A stretch of DNA of 41,028 nt from DALYLB01 sp046154695. Lineage in GTDB: Bacteria > Acidobacteriota > Blastocatellia > RBC074. The stretch is from NCBI GenBank assembly GCA_046154695.1, contig JBJXFI010000354.1, forward strand, positions 1 to 41,028, in the 5' to 3' direction. This document shows, piece after piece, positions 1-10,800 of the stretch. The translations under genes were made by a program, and so were the position numbers. The first letter of the stretch is position 1; each line of letters starts with the position of its first letter. The notes beneath the pieces are model-generated. The model did no database searches, was not told the origin of the DNA, and was given only the letters and a program-made list of their open reading frames with translations.

Positions 1-170
1 CTCCCGACGCTGAACTTTCAATACACCTTCTCTGATCGCGTTGCCGGCCTGCCGTTAGTCTGCTTCGCAGGCTGACGCCGCGCTGAAATTCGCTCGACGA
101 CCCGCAGACTACATGCACAGGTCGAAAGAATTCGAGAAACCCTGATTTCATTCCCAGGAAATCACAGCTG

Positions 171-212
171 TATTTTTCCTTATTTTACATTGGCCATCAG
201 GCGGAACTCCGA
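171..212 (-). repeat. solo end of the 188-bp MITE-like element
   Basis: A T-rich run followed by ATTGGCC, two to four mismatched bases, then GGCGGAACTCC closely matches the right end of the complete element at 22466-22653, including the preceding TTTTTCCTTA stretch. Only one terminus is seen here; the other arm is absent. It lies immediately 3' of the thrC stop codon. The remaining bases 1-170 show no gene. Confidence 0.6.
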
Positions 213-218
213 CCATCT

Positions 219-1535
<1,317 letters not shown>

Positions 1536-1545
1536 AAATTCAGTA

Positions 1546-1615
1546 GTCGGTTGCCGGTTGTCGGTTCTATGTATCTTCATTGTGCCGTTTGCCGGCAACC
1601 GGCTACCGGCAACCG
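1546..1615. repeat. simple-word inverted-repeat hairpin between NYN gene and thrC
   Basis: The left arm, 1546-1566, is built from GGTTGCC/GGTTGTC words; the right arm, 1591-1615, carries the complement (GCCGGCAACC, then ACCGGCAACC). A spacer of about 24 bases separates them. The hairpin fills almost the whole gap between the NYN stop at 1617 and the thrC start at 1535. Word content differs from the other hairpins in the window but the architecture is the same. Confidence 0.7.
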
Positions 1616-1616
1616 C

Positions 1617-2453
1617 TCACATTTCCGCGCTCAAGGTGACGTCGACGGCCCGGAGCCCCTTGTCGTGCTCGGCCCGCACGAGTTTGAATTCGAACATATA
1701 GCGCCGGCTCGGCAGATCCTGGGCGATCGGCCCATACGCGCCGACCGGCAAACTGGAGTCATGAAACCAGGCCGTTCCATAAGGCGATTCGGGGTGCTTC
1801 GCGTCGGTGATCCACAGATTCGGATCGATGCGCTTGAGATACCGCATGAACCCGAAATCGTTCTTGTGGTAATAACAGATGCCTCGGACGCGATGGCCGA
1901 TTTCGCCCCAGATGTTGTCCTCTCCCGTGGTGTTGTCGATCGGAAGCAGGTTCGGAATCAGGTATCCCGAAAGGAACATATCGGCCTCGCGGCGCAGGTC
2001 CGACGAGACGTTCTTGAATGCCACGACCTCGACCCGGCATCCCTTGTTCTGAAGGGCGCGAACGACCTGCACGAAATCTCCGTCTCCCGTCACCAGCAGC
2101 ACCCGATCCAGATTCTCCGACTGCAGGAGCGCGTCCACGGCCAGATCGAGATCCGCGTTCGCCTTCGCGACCCGGGTCCCGTCCTCATCCGTATACCACT
2201 TCACCTCTTTCTGGATGACCTTGTATCCAAAGTCCCGCAGCACCGAATAGAAACTGTTCGTTCGATTGAAATAGCTCGATTCGCGCCGGGCTTTTTCCGC
2301 GTCATAACTGACATAGGCATTCAATCGAACGGCCTCGGCGTGATCGCGGCACGCGAACTCGCGGAGAATCTCATATCCCATCCCGTACCCGCCGTTCCTG
2401 TTGATGTTGGCCACATCGACATAGACACCGACGCGAGCGGTAGATTTGCTCAT
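1617..2453 (-). CDS. NYN-domain (LabA/DUF88-like) protein with C-terminal cold-shock-like domain
   Basis: Predicted cytoplasmic PIN-like ribonuclease or RNA-binding protein of 278 residues. The first 165 or so residues show the NYN signature acidic positions: GVYVDVANI at the N-terminus, NADLDLAVDAL in the middle, and LLVTGDGDFVQVV followed by a GCRVEVVAF strand. The last 90 residues look like an OB-fold cold-shock domain: a GICYYHKNDFGF strand, then a basic/aromatic stretch, then FEFKLVRAEHDKGLRAVDV, which parallels the GFGFI and 'V.F.v....G..A..V' pattern of cold-shock proteins. The start giving MSKSTARVGVYVD was chosen because the domain begins at once; two ATGs 6-18 bases upstream are also possible. 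NYN identification is strong, the cold-shock assignment is by pattern only, and the RNA target is unknown. Confidence 0.85.
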   Translation of the reverse strand: MSKSTARVGVYVDVANINRNGGYGMGYEILREFACRDHAEAVRLNAYVSYDAEKARRESSYFNRTNSFYSVLRDFGYKVIQKEVKWYTDEDGTRVAKANADLDLAVDALLQSENLDRVLLVTGDGDFVQVVRALQNKGCRVEVVAFKNVSSDLRREADMFLSGYLIPNLLPIDNTTGEDNIWGEIGHRVRGICYYHKNDFGFMRYLKRIDPNLWITDAKHPESPYGTAWFHDSSLPVGAYGPIAQDLPSRRYMFEFKLVRAEHDKGLRAVDVTLSAEM

Positions 2454-2583
2454 GACCATAAGTGTTCCCACGATGATTCAATGTCAAGGACAGCCGATCG
2501 GCGCGCACGGAGGGCGTATCGCCGAGACGGGGCTTCGGCGAGGCGCCCGCGATGCGCGCGGACCGGACTCCTGTGATCCGGAA

Positions 2584-3627
2584 TTATTGATTGGCCAATC
2601 GCGTCAGGCTTTCGTGATACGGGGGTCGCGCAACGCCGCGTTCCGTGATGATCGCGGCGACGTATCGGTTCGGGGTGACGTCGAAAGCGGGATTGGCGAT
2701 GTTGATGCCGGCTGGGGCGAGCCGGGTCTCTTTCACGTGTGTGACTTCACGCTCGTTGCGCTCTTCGATCGGGATCTGCTCGCCGGAGGCGAGCGTCAGA
2801 TCGAGCGTCGAGATCGGGGCGGCGACATAAAACGGAATTCCATTCTCCCGGGCCAGAACGGCGACGGAATAGGTTCCGATCTTGTTGGCGACGTCGCCGT
2901 TCGCTGCGATTCGGTCGGCGCCGACGACGACGCAATCGATCCGGCCGGCTTTCATAAAGTGGCCGGCCATATTGTCCGTGATGAGGGTGACGGGGATCTC
3001 TTCCTTGTGCAGTTCCCATGCGGTCAATCGCGCCCCCTGCAGAAAGGGGCGGGTCTCGTCGGCGAAGACGGCGATGCGCTTTCCCGCTTCGACCGCGGCG
3101 CGGATCACGCCGAGCGCCGTTCCATATCCGGCGGTCGCCAGCGCGCCCGCGTTGCAGTGCGTCAGAACCGTCGCGCCATCGCGAAGCAACTCCGCGCCGT
3201 AGCGCCCCATCGAGCGGTTGATCTCGATGTCCTCGGTGTGCATCCGCTTCGCCTCCTCGATCAGCCGAAGGCGAATCTCCGCCAGCGAGGCGCCGTCGCT
3301 CCGCAATCTCGCATGCAGGGCCCGCATGCGTTCGATCGCCCAGAAGAGATTGACGGCCGTCGGCCGCGTCCCGGCCAGCACCCCGCAGATTCGATCGAAC
3401 TCCCGATCGAATTCCGCCGCATCCTCGGTCGCTGTGTCCCGCGCTCCGAGCGCGACACCCATCCCCGCGGCCACGCCAATCGCCGGCGCGCCGCGCACCA
3501 CCATCTGCTTGATCGCCCAGGCGACCTCATCGAAGGTCTTGAAGACGGGGTACACCTCCTCGGTCGGCAACAATCGCTGATCGATCATCCTCACGCCCTC
3601 GTCGGTCCATTCGAGAGTTTTGATCAT
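2584..3627 (-). CDS. mtnA: S-methyl-5-thioribose-1-phosphate isomerase
   Basis: Isomerises methylthioribose-1-phosphate to methylthioribulose-1-phosphate in the methionine salvage pathway (cytoplasmic). The 347-residue length is normal for the family. It begins MIKTLEW, the usual family opening, and contains MVVRGAPAIGVAAGMG, the LTHCNAGALAT motif with the catalytic Cys (C158) and VVGADRIAANGD with the catalytic Asp (D238), matching the Cys/Asp pair known from Bacillus MtnA. An in-frame GTG eight codons upstream is possible, but the ATG at 3625-3627 matches the family start. eIF2B-like proteins share the fold, but the motifs here are those of MtnA. No other methionine-salvage gene is nearby, so it appears to be an isolated pathway gene. 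Confidence 0.95.
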   Translation of the reverse strand: MIKTLEWTDEGVRMIDQRLLPTEEVYPVFKTFDEVAWAIKQMVVRGAPAIGVAAGMGVALGARDTATEDAAEFDREFDRICGVLAGTRPTAVNLFWAIERMRALHARLRSDGASLAEIRLRLIEEAKRMHTEDIEINRSMGRYGAELLRDGATVLTHCNAGALATAGYGTALGVIRAAVEAGKRIAVFADETRPFLQGARLTAWELHKEEIPVTLITDNMAGHFMKAGRIDCVVVGADRIAANGDVANKIGTYSVAVLARENGIPFYVAAPISTLDLTLASGEQIPIEERNEREVTHVKETRLAPAGINIANPAFDVTPNRYVAAIITERGVARPPYHESLTRLANQ

Positions 3628-3776
3628 AGTAAGTTCAGCAAGCCTCTCCACGACGAATCCGGATCCAAATCACATCGCATCGATCTGATTTCCCGAGCAT
3701 GCTCACCGCAGAATCGCATCTTTCAATTTCAAAATGTGGGGTTAGAGATCGCAGTCTACTGCAAAACGAGCGGAAT

Positions 3777-4538
3777 TCAAATCTGTCCCATGAGATAGAA
3801 CTTGCCGGTGGGTTGGGCGGAGCCGCCCTTGGGTTCAAGGGTGACGGCGGTGGCGGCGAGGCCGTTGAGGACCTGGGGAGGCAGGGTCAGTTCGAGAACC
3901 GTGCTGCCGAGGGGATCTGTGCGGAAGACGGCCGCGCTCACCTTCTGATCCCCGGTGACATACCACAATTGATAATCTTTATCGGAGGGCGGGGCGGGCA
4001 GATCGAGAATGTAGACCTTCCAGACCTGTTGCCGGGTATCCCAGACGACCTTTGCGTTGGCCCGCGGGGATTCAACGCCGTTCATCGCGACGATGCGGGT
4101 CGTTCCGGAAAGGAAATGGGTCCAATCGCGTTGAAGCGACTCCAATTTGCCCGCCAATTGATCGCGCTCTCCGAGGATGCGGGAGTTCTGCCAGATGAGC
4201 CAGACACAGACGCAACCGAGCACAATCGCGGCCGCGAGCGAGAGCCATTGTTGAACGCGGGGAGCCGGGGGTTGCGGAGGGACGAACGGCAGAACCCGGG
4301 CCTTCGGATCCCCGGGAGACGAGATGCCCTCCAGCAAACGGTCGCGAAGCGCCCCGGGGGGCGGCTGTTCGGGCAGGGCCAGGGGAAGCGATGACGCAAC
4401 CTCCCGCCACTCGGCCAGCTCCCGCTGCTCGCTCGGGGAAGCCGTCCGCAGATATTCCTCAACGGCGCGCGCCTCCTCGCTGTCGAGCGCGCCGACAGCG
4501 TAGAGTGGAATCAATTCTTTCGTTTCTTCCCGCGTCAT
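3777..4538 (-). CDS. RskA-type anti-sigma factor, membrane-anchored
   Basis: Predicted to bind and hold an ECF sigma factor at the membrane. The 253-residue protein has an N-terminal helical anti-sigma domain (residues 1-50: TREETKELIPLYAVGALDSEE), a proline-rich linker, one membrane segment near 98-117 and an extracytoplasmic domain resembling the RskA/anti-sigma-K C-terminus (YILDLPAPPSDKDYQLWYV; FYLMGQI at the end). The zinc-binding HxxxCxxC motif of ZAS anti-sigmas is absent, as expected for RskA-type proteins. The ATG at 4536-4538 has GAGGGAG about 12 bases upstream; a longer frame upstream lacks similarity. No sigma-factor gene lies next to it, which is unusual because these pairs are normally co-transcribed. 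Confidence 0.85.
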   Translation of the reverse strand: MTREETKELIPLYAVGALDSEEARAVEEYLRTASPSEQRELAEWREVASSLPLALPEQPPPGALRDRLLEGISSPGDPKARVLPFVPPQPPAPRVQQWLSLAAAIVLGCVCVWLIWQNSRILGERDQLAGKLESLQRDWTHFLSGTTRIVAMNGVESPRANAKVVWDTRQQVWKVYILDLPAPPSDKDYQLWYVTGDQKVSAAVFRTDPLGSTVLELTLPPQVLNGLAATAVTLEPKGGSAQPTGKFYLMGQI

Positions 4539-4913
4539 TAAATCGTTAATTTCTCCCTCTCGGATCATTATAATCCGGATAATCCGGCGGTGGATCGGCC
4601 GGCGGCACACAACCGCCTTCACTCCATGCTTACGAAGCCCGCGTTCATTCAGATGTCCCTCGGCTCCAAAAAGCGAAAAGACAGATCGGCCGATGAGTCT
4701 ACTTTCTCATCACCCTCTCTGTCTATTCGTTGCGCGATGCGGCTCGAATGAATTTTTACTTATAGCCGCCTGCGTCCGCATGCGCCCCGGCTGCGTGATT
4801 CAGAAGAGAATAACGGAACATGCCGAAATAACGGAACAAACGGAGCCCTGGATTGTTTGGTTTCCACGCGAGTGAAAACCGTTATTTAGCGGTTTGCGAC
4901 AGGCAGGAGCCGC
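4539..4913. other. intergenic region with -10-like hexamer and a half copy of the hairpin repeat
   Basis: No gene is seen here. On the minus strand a perfect TATAAT (complement of 4567-4572) lies about 29 bases before the anti-sigma ATG, preceded by two CCGGATTA copies. No convincing -35 is visible, so this is a weak promoter candidate. At 4808-4843 there is one arm (GGAACATGCC, GAAATAAC, GGAACAAAC words) of the 9-bp-word hairpin found in full at 22520-22602; the opposite arm is missing. Confidence 0.45.
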
Positions 4914-5678
4914 CTATTCCTTGAGCGAGCGGATGAAGGCGACGATATACCAGCGTTGTTCATCGTCGAAGCGGACGCGATGCGCGGGCATGGGCGAGCG
5001 TCCGTTGGTGGTCTTCCAAAAGAGCTCGCCGTCGGAATTGGCCTGAACCATCTTGCTTGCGAGGTTGGTCGGCAGCAGGGGTTTGCCGTCGCGTTTGAGG
5101 GCGGCCCCCATCCAGCCATTTCCCTTCCCCTCTTTACCGTGGCAATCGACGCATTTCTGCATGTAGTATTCGCGGCCGATGCGGACCGCGTCGGCCTTGT
5201 CCTTGACGGGGTTGGCGAGTTTGGCGGCATCGGCCGGCGCCTGCCATTGCTGAACGATCCTGCCGTCGGCGACGACGACGGTCGGAGTGGGGCGCGCCGG
5301 AAACGGATCGGGAGCGGGCGTGAGCGCCGGTTTGGCGGTGGTGATGGTAACGGGCATATTGCCGCGGATCTCCCGCGTCTCGGTCGGTGTGCCCTGCGCG
5401 GTCGGCGTGGTTTGTCCGATCGGGCCGACCGGCATGGTCGGCACGGTGCTCGGCGGCAGGGTTGCGCCCGCCGCGGGCGTGGCGAGCGCCGCTGCGCCGT
5501 TCGCATCGCCGGCCGGGGCCGCGGGTCTCTGCCCGCTTTGCGGATCGCTGTTCGAGACGATGGAATCACTCTTGCAGGCTACGCCAAAAACCATGACCCC
5601 TGCGGCGAAGAAGACCGTGATCGCAAGGCGTGACAACAGGGAATTTGAGGATGAATTGGGATGCATCTTGTCTGACAT
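4914..5678 (-). CDS. c-type cytochrome lipoprotein
   Basis: Secreted, lipid-anchored monohaem cytochrome c of 254 residues, presumably an electron carrier on the outer face of a membrane. A lipoprotein signal ends in the lipobox FGVAC with the acylated Cys at 35. A low-complexity Pro/Ala/Thr-rich linker fills residues 40-130. The cytochrome domain then holds C176VDCH180 for covalent haem attachment and a MPAH Met (M230) as the probable sixth ligand, ending in WYIVAFIRSLKE, the usual C-terminal helix. It follows the PilM-like gene on the same strand after about 200 bases. Its redox partner is not visible; a role as subunit of an alternative complex or oxidase cannot be excluded. Confidence 0.88.
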   Translation of the reverse strand: MSDKMHPNSSSNSLLSRLAITVFFAAGVMVFGVACKSDSIVSNSDPQSGQRPAAPAGDANGAAALATPAAGATLPPSTVPTMPVGPIGQTTPTAQGTPTETREIRGNMPVTITTAKPALTPAPDPFPARPTPTVVVADGRIVQQWQAPADAAKLANPVKDKADAVRIGREYYMQKCVDCHGKEGKGNGWMGAALKRDGKPLLPTNLASKMVQANSDGELFWKTTNGRSPMPAHRVRFDDEQRWYIVAFIRSLKE

Positions 5679-5879
5679 ATGTTCCTTCCGGTGTGAGATA
5701 CGAGCTGTGTGATCAAGTCACGGGACTTACGCGCGCGTTTGGCGCGCGGGCGGGGCTTGTCGCAACCCGGGGATGGACGCGCGCCGGACCATGGGTATGA
5801 GGAGGTCGCGGGCGCTTGGGCCTCGCCGGGGGTACTGCCGGGGTAAATTTCGAAGGGGCCTTTCCAGGCGGCCGGGGAA

Positions 5880-6833
5880 TCATCCCCAGGCCATGGTCGC
5901 CAGCCCGCCCGCGGCGGCGAAGTGGCTGAATGGAGCGTTCGGATCGACCCGCAGGCCGATCTGCGAAGGATCGAGCGAGACGATGTGCCGTTCGAGCGCG
6001 CTGCTGAGCACATCGCGGAATAGCCGCTGCTCGGCCGTGCTGCCGATCGTCAGAAGCCGGCCGAGGGGCGCCTGGGCCTCATCGGCCGCGAGCCGGTCGC
6101 GATAGAAGATCATCAGCCGATAGAACTCGTCCTCCCGCTCCTCGGGAGAGCATGTGACCTCGCGGACGATGATCGGCTCCTTTCCGCGAATGACGACCGC
6201 GTCGAATCCGTGGTTGTTCAAACTGACGACGACCTGGTCCTCGACGCCGTTCTGCCGCAGCAGCCACTGCGCCTCGCCCAGGTGCTGCGGCGCGATCAGG
6301 CCGGCGCGCCATTTCAATTGCCGAAAGATCCGCTCGAACTGGGCCACCACCTGCTCGTGCGCCGCCAGGGCGATCCACTGCGGCCGCCCGTTGTGGTCGC
6401 TCAGGCGGGAATAGCTCACTCGCAGATCCGCCGCCTTCTGGCCCATGCTTCGCTCGAGCTTCCATTCGAGCATCTGGGCAACCTCCTGCCGCGACGCGGG
6501 CATGGAATCGAGCGTGACGACCAGGCTTCGCGCGCTGCCCGGCGGCAGCGCCACGCTCAGATCGCGAATCCGCTTCATTCCGGCCTGGACGGCCGTGCGC
6601 GACAGATGGTCGATCAATGCCTCTTCATCCCGCACGTTCGGTTCGGTGAAGCTCGGCTCCACCAGTCCGATCGGCAGCCGCAGCACGCCCAGATTGCGCG
6701 GCTCGAACTCGCTGCTCTTGCGGCGAAGCGTGATCAACGCCAGATGCGTTTCGGAGATCGAGAGAGAGGTCGCGGGCAGACTTGGCGCGCTCAGGTAGTT
6801 CCAGAATGAGGAAAAGATGGGAATTTCTCGCAT
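5880..6833 (-). CDS. pilM: PilM/GspL-like assembly protein
   Basis: A 317-residue protein resembling the actin-like PilM cytoplasmic platform protein of type IV pili, or the cytoplasmic half of GspL. Features are an opening strand SLSISETHLALITLRR, the DLSVALPPGSARSLVVTLD segment, an EVAQMLEWKLERSM helix, and a second lobe with VVVSLNNHGFDAVVIRGKEPIIVREV. The usual GIDIGS-type nucleotide-binding motif at the N-terminus is degenerate, so ATP binding is doubtful. It ends the secretion operon, 42 bases after the second pseudopilin, and no pilN or pilO partner follows. ATG at 6831-6833 was chosen, with GGAG about 12 bases upstream. The family assignment is by pattern and context; the gene symbol is tentative. 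Confidence 0.7.
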   Translation of the reverse strand: MREIPIFSSFWNYLSAPSLPATSLSISETHLALITLRRKSSEFEPRNLGVLRLPIGLVEPSFTEPNVRDEEALIDHLSRTAVQAGMKRIRDLSVALPPGSARSLVVTLDSMPASRQEVAQMLEWKLERSMGQKAADLRVSYSRLSDHNGRPQWIALAAHEQVVAQFERIFRQLKWRAGLIAPQHLGEAQWLLRQNGVEDQVVVSLNNHGFDAVVIRGKEPIIVREVTCSPEEREDEFYRLMIFYRDRLAADEAQAPLGRLLTIGSTAEQRLFRDVLSSALERHIVSLDPSQIGLRVDPNAPFSHFAAAGGLATMAWG

Positions 6834-6875
6834 GAGTTTCAAACTCCAGCCCGGGCGGCCCGGGCCGGACAATCA

Positions 6876-7304
6876 TCAATAATCCGAATAGGCTTTGCCG
6901 CTCCCGTCCTCGCCGGGAGCCGAACTCTTCACATCGCCGATGCCTCCCGTGGAGTTGAGCCCGCCCTCGGGCGGCGCGGTGATCTCCGTCCACGGACAAT
7001 CCCCGCACATCGGATCCTGCGGAATCGCGCGCAGATAGCCGTTGCTCACGAGATCCTGCAGGTTGGCGGGCGGCTTCTCCTTGTCCTGCCAGTAGAAGTC
7101 GATCGCGCGGCGCATCGTCCAAAGGTTCGATTGCAGCGTGACCTCCTTCGCGCGGCGCAGATGCACCAGGTATTTCGGGATCGCAACGGCCGCCATGACC
7201 GCGATGATCACCATCACGATCAACAGTTCCATGAACGTGAACCCCCGCTGCCGTCCGCGGCGGCTTTCCCTTCCGGTCGTCTTCTTACACTCGTTCGATT
7301 TCAT
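6876..7304 (-). CDS. type II secretion/type IV pilus pseudopilin (GspG-like), second copy
   Basis: Small pilin-like subunit (142 residues) that would polymerise in the inner membrane after cleavage by a prepilin peptidase. A basic leader of 21 residues ends in G21, followed by F22TFME26 and a hydrophobic helix LLIVMVIIAVMAAVAIPKY, the classic class III signal with Glu at +5. The C-terminal part has the GspG pattern AKEVTLQSNLWTMRRAIDFYWQDKEKPP and DPMCGDCPW, with a possible disulfide, where GspG normally has DPWG. The ATG at 7302-7304 has a weak AAGG just upstream; it lies 29 bases after the first pseudopilin's stop. No prepilin peptidase gene is in the window. Confidence 0.88.
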   Translation of the reverse strand: MKSNECKKTTGRESRRGRQRGFTFMELLIVMVIIAVMAAVAIPKYLVHLRRAKEVTLQSNLWTMRRAIDFYWQDKEKPPANLQDLVSNGYLRAIPQDPMCGDCPWTEITAPPEGGLNSTGGIGDVKSSAPGEDGSGKAYSDY

Positions 7305-7333
7305 TGCCTTATGCCTGCGCTGTGGTATGACGA

Positions 7334-7840
7334 TCACCACTTGCCGTATTCCGTCTTGCCATCGAGCGACATTCCGGGCGCCTTGCTGTAAACGTCATAG
7401 ACATTCTGTCCGCCGCCGCCGGTCGAGTCGGGGTCGTCCTGTACCGAGCGCAGGCCCCAGTCGGCCGCGCCGGTGAGGGGATCTTTCGGAATGCGCCGCA
7501 GAAACCGGATCGTCGTGTCGCCGCCCTTGTTCGGCGGATGAATCCCCTCGACCAGAATCTCCAGGCTCGGCGGATAGCATTCGTCATCGACCTTGCGGTC
7601 GAGCGGGCCGACATTTCCCTGCTCGCAGGAGATCTTGTAGGCGTCGATCGCCTTGCGAAGCTCCCGCAGGTTCCTCCGCAATTCCATCTCCTTCTCGCGC
7701 CGGATCATATTCTTGGCGACGGGGATCGTCCCGGCTGCGAGAATCGAGATGATCGCCAGGGTGATGATCAGTTCGAGCAGCGTGAATCCCGCCTGCGCCG
7801 CGCGTGTCTGAATCCGATTTCTGAGGAACATACGGCTCAT
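7334..7840 (-). CDS. type II secretion/type IV pilus pseudopilin (GspG-like), first copy
   Basis: 168-residue pseudopilin. The leader ends at G18, followed by F19TLLE23 and the hydrophobic helix LIITLAIISILAAGTIPVA; then comes the helical RREKEMELRRNLRELRKAIDAYK typical of GspG, FLRRIPKDPLTGAADWG, and a Gly-rich tail. Its start codon overlaps the secretin stop by ATGA (7837-7840), so the two are probably translationally coupled. Together with the next gene it gives two different GspG-like subunits in one operon, which could act as major and minor pseudopilins. Confidence 0.9.
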   Translation of the reverse strand: MSRMFLRNRIQTRAAQAGFTLLELIITLAIISILAAGTIPVAKNMIRREKEMELRRNLRELRKAIDAYKISCEQGNVGPLDRKVDDECYPPSLEILVEGIHPPNKGGDTTIRFLRRIPKDPLTGAADWGLRSVQDDPDSTGGGGQNVYDVYSKAPGMSLDGKTEYGKW

Positions 7841-10800
7841 TTCGTCTCGCTGGTGACGCTGTCCCGACTGATCACGACCTGCATCGAATTTCCGCTCGCG
7901 GGCGTGAGCGCGCTGCCGATGCGCGCTTTGGTGTCGCTGTTGACGAAGGCGATCTCGGTCTCGCCCATCGCCAGCGTCTCGAACTCCACCGTGATCATCC
8001 GGCCGCTTGCGCGGCTCGGCTGGTTCTGGGCGTTCTTGATGCGAACGACGAGGTTGCCGTTGTTGATGTCGTAGCTGAGTTCGGGCTGGCTGCCGAACAT
8101 GCCGGCATCCTTGACGGCTTTGACGCGCAGCCGCTTCTCGTCAAAGCGGAGCGCCACATTGGCGCCGCTCATCTGCGACTGGCTGTTGACCTCGACGGTC
8201 ACCGCGAAGGATTTGCCGACCTGAAGCTTGCCCGGCTTCGGCGAGAGCGTAAAGGTCACCCCGGCCGTCGACGGCGCGGAGGCCAACACCTTTGGCGCGG
8301 CGACGCCGACCCGCTGATTGGGCCCGGGCGTGATGTACTCCTTCGGAAATTCCGGCTGCGGTTCGGGCTTCTTCGGCGTCTTGTTCTTTGCCTCCTCCGC
8401 CTTCCGCGCGCGTTCCTCGGCCAACATCTTGGCGATTGCGCGCTCGACATGCTCGGGGCGCGAAGCTGAGGTGACCGCGGCCTGCGGAACCGGCTGCTCG
8501 GGCTGCGTCATGTACTGGCTCAGATCCGGCGGCTGCTCGCCTTCCTTGGCGGGCGCGCCGGCCGGCGCGCCGGGCTGGCCGCCGCCGCCGTTCGTTTCCG
8601 GCCGCGCCTCCTGGATGAACCGGGGCGTCGGATCGGGCTGCGGCGCGTCGGGCTGCGAGGGAACGCTGACCGAGGGGCTGTTGGTATAGGTGCTCTGCGG
8701 CAGCGACTGATCGTTGATCACCGGACGGCTGTTGGGGCGCCGGGCGCTGTTGCCCGCGCCGGGATTGTTGACCGGCTGAACGACCGGGCGGGGTTCGCCC
8801 GCCGTCCGCTGGGAGGCCGGAACCGTCATCTGCGGATTCGGCGAACCGGCGGGCGTCGTCAGCGGCACGCCCGGCTGCATCTGCTGGGCGATGATCCGGC
8901 GCTCGCCCTCCTCTTCGACCTGCGCGCGATTGACCACTTCCTCGATGCTCTGCGACGGCCCGGCCTGCTGTCCGCCGGCGCCCCGCGCGAGATAGTCCTC
9001 CTTCTTCAACCCCGCCGAGCGGACGATGTGCGGCGTCACCGTGATGATGATGTCGCTCTGACTCGACGTCTGGCGCGGCGTGGTGAACAACCGGCCGAGA
9101 ATCGGAACCATTCCCAGGACCGGAATCGATGCCCGCGAATCGCCCTTCTGCTCCTGATTGACCCCCGCGACGATCGACGTCACGCCATCCTGAATGCGCG
9201 CCACCGTGCTCAGCGAGCGCTGCGTGAAGGTCGGCGTCAGCGTCGAATCCGCGCCCGAGGCCACCACGTCCGAGGTCTCGAACTTCATCTGCACCTCGAC
9301 ATAGCCCTCGTTCGTGATGATCGGCTTCGCCTCGATCACCAGACCGACATCCTGATACTGAATGTTGTTGCCGAAGCCGCCGAAGCCGAAGCCGCCCAGG
9401 CCTCCGCCGATCCCTCCGATGCCACCCAACCCGTTGTTGATGCCCGCTCCGATGCCGCCGACCTGGCCCGTCGCGCCCGCCCCCAGTCCGCCGCCGCCGA
9501 TGCCGCCAAACCCGCCGAGTCCGTTCCCCAGGCCGCCGCCGAATCCGTTCCCCAGGCTTACAGGAACCTTTTTCCCGACCTTGGTCGTGTTCTGCCCGCC
9601 GTCGAGGACGTGGATCTGCGTCTTATGCAGCAGCTTCGAATTGCCCTTCGATTGCAGCAGGCTGAGCGTCGTCGGCGGAAGGCCGAGCAGACCGCCGATC
9701 CCGGCGAAGGGCGAAAACGTCGTTCCCGCGATCGCGAACGCGCCGCGCGCAAGCCCGCCGATGTTCGCAAGCGACGCGGAGGTCCCGAGCGTCACCTCGA
9801 CCGGCTTTCCATCCTTGTCAAACCGCGTCTCGGTCACCGGGATCCCCTTGTCGGTCGCGATCTGGTTTCCGATCTGCAGCAGACTGTCATGCGACACCTC
9901 GAAGATCTCGATGTCGAGCACGACCTCGTTCTTGTTCTTGTCGATGCTGTCGATAATATCCTGCACCAGCTGCAGCTCCGCGGCCGTCGCCTTGACCAGC
10001 AGAATGTTGCTGTTGTTGGCCCCGCCACCCGCTCCCGGATTGTCCAGCACCGCGATCTGCCGGCCCGGCGGGAGCATGCCCGTCAGCACGCCGCGCGCCT
10101 GCTGCGCGTTGATATTTCCCAGATAGAAGGTCTTGACCAGATAGTTCTCGAAGCGCGGCCGGTTCGTCGTGTTGTCCTGATAGACCAGAATCGTCCGCCG
10201 ATCGACCTGCTCGAAGGTATACTTGTACGCCTTGAAGAGAATATCGAGCGCCTTGGCGAAGGTCACATTCTCCAGCTCGAAATCCTTGACGTCCACCTCC
10301 TTGACCGTCTCGTCATAGACCACGTTCAGCCCCAACTGACGCGCAAACTGGTTGACGACCAGCTTGAACTTTGCCGATTTGAAGCTGATGCTCGGAATGA
10401 CATCGTCCCGCGAACGCGGACGAGAGGCGATCTGCACGTCGTTGCTCGTCGGGCGCACATTGCCCGTCTTCAGATTGTAGTTGATCGGCTCGCCGCCGTT
10501 CATCTCCGCCTTCTGAATTTCGAGCATGCGCTCCATCTTGATGCGCGAGATCTCGTTTCCCTGGTTATAACTGTAGGCCGTGCGATAGGCCGTGTAGGCG
10601 CTCACATAGTCCTTCTGCTCGGCGAGCGTGTCGCCGCGCTTGACGTACATGATCGATGCCTGTTCGAGCGCTCTGAGGTAGTGCAGCTTGAATTCGATAT
10701 TATTCGGTTCGGCATTATAGGCGAGCGCGAACTTCTGGGCGGCCATATCCCATTGCGCCATTTCCTCGTACTTCATCCCCTCCTTGAAGTCCTTCTTGCC

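Noticed and set aside
5679..5879. C-terminal continuation or small gene after the PilM-like gene
   Set aside because: Frames across this 201-base gap are Pro/Arg-rich with no ribosome site, and no PilN-like sequence appears.
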